Assembly: GCF_038002345.1 (NCBI RefSeq)
Contig: NZ_JBBOCJ010000001.1
Span: forward strand, 124,001-188,000
Direction: 5' to 3'
Origin: Paenibacillus sp. FSL M7-0420
Lineage (GTDB): Bacteria > Bacillota > Bacilli > Paenibacillales > Paenibacillaceae
DNA: 64,000 nucleotides
This document shows positions 61,267 through 64,000 of the stretch, piece after piece. Both the position numbers and the translations under genes were made by a program. The notes under the pieces are model-generated. The model saw nothing but the letters and a program-made list of their open reading frames with translations. It was not told the origin of the DNA and did not search any database. Within the stretch, counting starts at the first letter, position 1. Each line of letters begins with the position of its first letter.

Positions 61267-61543
61267 ACTCATTCTCCTCTTACGATTTTGTGTGTACTTT
61301 AGTCAGATGCATTTGCCTATACAAAGGAGTGCAAAACCTGCAAAAATGGGCTGCAGGCATAAGGAATTTACAATTAGATTCTTCCTTCGTTTCAATGGAA
61401 GGTTAAAGACGTTTATAATAAACGTGTTAACACAAGGACGCTCATGTTCAAGGAGATTTAGGAAGAAGTGATATGCTGGCCCCAATACTTAGTATTATTC
61501 CAGCGGGAACGTGGTGTTAAGGTAGCGTTACGTTGCGGTTTTT

Positions 61544-61575
61544 CTTCTAACAAAACTTCTAACCAATCTTCTAAC
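61544..61575. repeat. CTTCTAAC direct repeats near attR
   Basis: Three copies of CTTCTAAC lie at 61544, 61556 and 61568 (12-bp spacing), 101 bp inside attR. With the copies near attL they are candidate arm-type sites of the lost integrase. Confidence 0.5.
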
Positions 61576-61675
61576 AATCCAAATATCAACAATACTTTAG
61601 AAGTAACTATACGCTTAAAACACGCGATTTATTGCCCAACAGACCCCAGGAAAACCTTATAAATCTATGCTGGGT

Positions 61676-61722
61676 CGCACTCGTAATGCGTAGGCCGGGG
61701 GTTCAATTCCCTTCACCAGCAT
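61676..61722 (+). repeat. attR: 47-bp direct repeat of tRNA-Thr
   Basis: Identical to 56962-57008. The sequence after it (terminator-like GGCGCG...GCGCC and CTTCTAAC) resembles that after attL, including a diverged integrase C-terminal end (codons T-L-L-N-stop), which points to a second, older element. Confidence 0.9.
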
Positions 61723-61869
61723 CTTTACAAAGTCGATAGTGGCGCGGGTTTCCGGTTTTTTGGAACTGCGCCTTTTTTCTATGCAAGCATCAACATCTAC
61801 CATTCTTCTAACCTTTAGTTAAGTAAAGTGGGGAGCATAGGGTTGGATGCTAGGAGGCAAGGATCTTAT

Positions 61870-63018
61870 ATGGGAAACCGGACATTCCTGAGTGTTACCA
61901 GTGCCGATACAGATTTGATTGATTATGAGAATACAGCTTTCGAGACGAATAATTTTCTCGCTCCAGTATGGTTTTGTCTGGTCAGCCAAGACCAGTTCCA
62001 GCGCTATAGCAGGCAGCTTATGCAAGCCTGGAGCAAGATTCAACCCCATATGGACCAACCGGATGTGGAGGATTTGCCTGAGTGGGAACATTTTGCAGGG
62101 GCCTTCCAATGGCAGATTCCATGGGCGGATGCTGCAGAGCAATTGCGCCTGAGCTTACCCGGCACGCTGGCCCATTTCCCGGCGCTTTCCACTCCTGTAC
62201 ATGAGTGGCTGGTAACCTTATCGACCCATGTACAGCGTTATTCTACTGCCGTTATTCATCTGGAGCTTTCGCAATATTTCTCATTCACGGGCGATCCCGC
62301 CCTGTATCTAAAAGACATTCAAGAATACGTTACTCTCTGGCAGTCGCCGCATCCCTCGCAGGAGAAGGTCTGGCAGGGAGCAGCCGATAACGTTTATATG
62401 CTGAACGGGGAGCATTTGCCATGGAGAGAACGTAGGGCAGCTCAACCGGAGCAAGCTCTTGATATTCAGCCAGCACAGTCCATTCCTCCAGCATCCGGGA
62501 AGCGCCAGTCCAAATGGCGGCAGGAGATCTACATCTGGTTGCTTGCGATTCTATCCGCAGCCCTCTTTTTTACCGTCTATGTTAAGACCTCCAGTGGTTG
62601 GTTGGCGGTGCTCTGCTTCTTCATCCCCTCTCTGTGTATCGTTTTGTGGAATATAATTATCGGTCGTAAACGAACCTCCCGTCATCAGCTCGAAGCGGCT
62701 AGGACCTTGAAGAGGAACAGTCGCCCTTCTGATGCTGTGCTCAGAATTGAGTATTTCGCTGGGCATTCCCCTATTGGGGTGGATGGCATGGAGACCGGTC
62801 CTTCGGAGGATAAAGCGTTACCGGATCTTATCCCCTGGCTGCAAATCCTGCAAGCGAAGGTGCTCTCATCTCATGAGGTTGAGCTCATCGTTTCTGCTAA
62901 CCATTCACCAGTCGCTACCTTACAACTTCATTTGAAGCTGGATGAACAGCTGGATGCCAAGGATACCGTATCAGCGGTTAATGCGTTGGTGTTGGCTCAT
63001 GACAAAGCATTGGTATGA
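61870..63018 (+). CDS. Membrane protein of unknown function
   Basis: The 382 residues have a ~220-residue soluble N-terminal domain and two membrane helices near the middle (WLLAILSAALFFTVYV and WLAVLCFFIPSLCIVLWNII), then a ~110-residue C-terminal domain. ATG 61870 has AGGAGGCAAGGAT upstream. The 3' end overlaps the convergent DUF2278 gene by 22 bp. No family recognised. GC is host-like, so it lies outside the island. Confidence 0.68.
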   Translation: MGNRTFLSVTSADTDLIDYENTAFETNNFLAPVWFCLVSQDQFQRYSRQLMQAWSKIQPHMDQPDVEDLPEWEHFAGAFQWQIPWADAAEQLRLSLPGTLAHFPALSTPVHEWLVTLSTHVQRYSTAVIHLELSQYFSFTGDPALYLKDIQEYVTLWQSPHPSQEKVWQGAADNVYMLNGEHLPWRERRAAQPEQALDIQPAQSIPPASGKRQSKWRQEIYIWLLAILSAALFFTVYVKTSSGWLAVLCFFIPSLCIVLWNIIIGRKRTSRHQLEAARTLKRNSRPSDAVLRIEYFAGHSPIGVDGMETGPSEDKALPDLIPWLQILQAKVLSSHEVELIVSANHSPVATLQLHLKLDEQLDAKDTVSAVNALVLAHDKALV

Positions 63019-63749
63019 TTACATTCACTAACCGGCTTGGTGGCATCTCCCTGGTCGTTAGTACACCAGGATTGGGACTGGAAGGCCAGGAAGATAGCCA
63101 CCCATCTGTGTTCATTCTCGAAATGAATAAGGACTCCGCCGTCTTGCCATGTGCCATTTTCTCTGGCGTACCCGCCCGCATTGCCTTGGTTCATATGAAT
63201 ATTATGGACGCCCTGCCCAGGGGAGAAGCCGAAGTATTTATCGGATTTATCCTCTTCGGGTCCCCAAGGCTCGCCGAATACGTACAGGGTTGCATCCTGT
63301 TCCTGTGCCTCCTTGAGATAAGAGGTGATTTTATCATACAGATTGTTGTGGGGATCATTGTCTTCCTTGTCATCCTGGTTCGTATTAGGCAGAGCCACCA
63401 TCTTACTGGGAATCACCAGGTTTCCCCTGATATAATCTAGGGCAAGGCTCCGGTTATGCCAGGTGATCTTCGTGAAGCCGGATTCAAGCGTGAGCCAACG
63501 GGCCGTTTCTTCCGCTTTGAAATCTTCGCCCACATAATAAAGCACCTGATTTGCAGTGTCCTCCGGTAAATGTTCCGCTTTAGCGCTTGATCTGATATTG
63601 ATAGCCACCCTGTACTTTTTATGAATATCACCTTCAACCTCAACCAGTACCTGGATATGATTATTTTTGACACCTAGCTTATATATGATATTCTCATTGG
63701 ATAATTTGCATTTTAATACCCCGTACCCTTGATCTAATCCGTTACCCAT
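62997..63749 (-). CDS. DUF2278 family protein (YukJ-like)
   Basis: The 250 residues contain the family pattern YGVLKCKLSNENII..., ALDYIRGNLV, TLYVFGEPWGPEEDK, GVHNIHMNQGNAGGYARENG and WVAIFLAFQSQSW. The proteins are of unknown function, perhaps hydrolase-like; conserved His/Asn/Gln residues suggest catalysis. It is soluble with no signal peptide. It converges with the preceding membrane-protein gene. Confidence 0.88.
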   Translation of the reverse strand: MGNGLDQGYGVLKCKLSNENIIYKLGVKNNHIQVLVEVEGDIHKKYRVAINIRSSAKAEHLPEDTANQVLYYVGEDFKAEETARWLTLESGFTKITWHNRSLALDYIRGNLVIPSKMVALPNTNQDDKEDNDPHNNLYDKITSYLKEAQEQDATLYVFGEPWGPEEDKSDKYFGFSPGQGVHNIHMNQGNAGGYARENGTWQDGGVLIHFENEHRWVAIFLAFQSQSWCTNDQGDATKPVSECNHTNALS

Positions 63750-63846
63750 AGTCCGTCAGTCCCCCTTCTTAGCTATTATTCTTTCCCGTAGAAGGCCATA
63801 GTAATTCTGAGTAAAAAGGTGTTCATCAGAGGAGGCAAGCTACTTT

Positions 63847-64000
63847 ATGAAGATTCTGACCATCCGCCAGCCGTGGGCAACATTAATTGCGCTGGGAGAA
63901 AAACAAATCGAAACCCGGACCTGGCGGACCGCCCACCGGGGAGAGTTAGCCATTCATGCCGGGATGCAGGTGAATAAGGCGATCTGCCGGACGGAGCCGT
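63847..64000 (+). CDS. ASCH-domain protein, N-terminal part (gene runs off the window)
   Basis: The frame MKILTIRQPWATLIALGEKQ followed by IETRTWRTAHRGELAIHAG has the ASCH (RNA-binding, PUA-like) start: QPWA, the G-x-K motif and ETR-W. The end lies beyond the right edge. ASCH proteins are small and are thought to bind RNA or modified nucleosides. Confidence 0.85.
   Translation, partial: MKILTIRQPWATLIALGEKQIETRTWRTAHRGELAIHAGMQVNKAICRTEP

Larger units (their letters stand above)
56962..61722. mobile_element. Decayed tRNA-Thr-integrated island
   Basis: About 4.7 kb lie between the 47-bp direct repeats. The content is AT-rich compared with the flanks, and holds an integrase fragment, a broken transposase, a cupin gene fragment, an IS remnant and a few small genes. 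CTTCTAAC repeats lie near both ends. The island is not complete: the integrase lacks its N-terminal half and no excisionase is seen. A second integrase 3' remnant beyond attR suggests former tandem insertion. Confidence 0.85.

Overview
This window looks like chromosomal DNA of a Paenibacillus species or a close relative. The evidence is the moderately high GC of the genes, strong AGGAGG-type ribosome sites, a CcdC/GlsB/YwbE/YezD gene complement, SLH-anchored surface proteins, YesM/YesN-type two-component systems next to LplB/YtcP-type sugar transporters, and a T-box in front of serS. The species cannot be fixed from sequence reading alone.

Layout. 1-7 kb: the end of a chemotaxis receptor, then ldh, ccdC, a GlsB-type membrane protein, a YkgB-type lactonase and a membrane-anchored alpha/beta hydrolase. 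7-11 kb: a sulfate uptake operon (binding protein, cysT, cysW) followed by yezD, with candidate CymR-type operators. 11-17.5 kb: small enzymes (VOC, two GNATs, an NAD(P)H-binding protein), the bifunctional NAD(P)H-hydrate repair enzyme Nnr with a very unusual Gly/Ala insertion, and an SDR pseudogene. 18-21 kb: sdaAB-sdaAA, ywbE and an HNH nuclease. 21.8-37 kb: a carbohydrate locus with a LacI regulator, a GH30 glucanase, a GH94-like phosphorylase, an ABC importer without its ATPase, and a histidine kinase/AraC response regulator pair. This suggests uptake and phosphorolytic breakdown of a beta-glucan. 37-44 kb: AAC(3)-like acetyltransferase, histidine phosphatase, an ArsR/MFS pair and an ECF sigma/DUF4179 pair. 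44-49 kb: a 1707-residue SLH surface protein joining an extracellular nuclease to a 5'-nucleotidase. 50-55.5 kb: serS with T-box, ssuE, and nrdDG behind a cobalamin riboswitch, a NrdR-like box and DnaA-like boxes. 55.7-57 kb: thiamine-binding protein, sugar isomerase and tRNA-Thr(CGU). 57-61.7 kb: an AT-rich, decayed integrated element between two 47-bp copies of the tRNA 3' part. 61.8-64 kb: a membrane protein, a DUF2278 protein and the start of an ASCH protein.

The most striking thing not explained by genes is a set of tandem arrays at five or more intergenic places. They belong to several unrelated-looking sequence families, yet all have the same 51-52 bp period and a stem-loop of about 13-30 bp in every unit. 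I count 46 clear units: 3 at 11.0 kb, 7 at 16.1 kb, 12 at 28.1 kb, 19 at 38.9 kb and 5 at 49.6 kb, plus degenerate units at 13.4 and 24.4 kb. The 38.9 kb array has a higher-order 154-bp period (51+51+52). They sit mostly downstream of or between convergent genes. I know of no named system that they match. A second notable point is the layered control in front of nrdDG.

Starts were chosen by ribosome-site reading. No database search was possible, so family names rest on recognised motifs.
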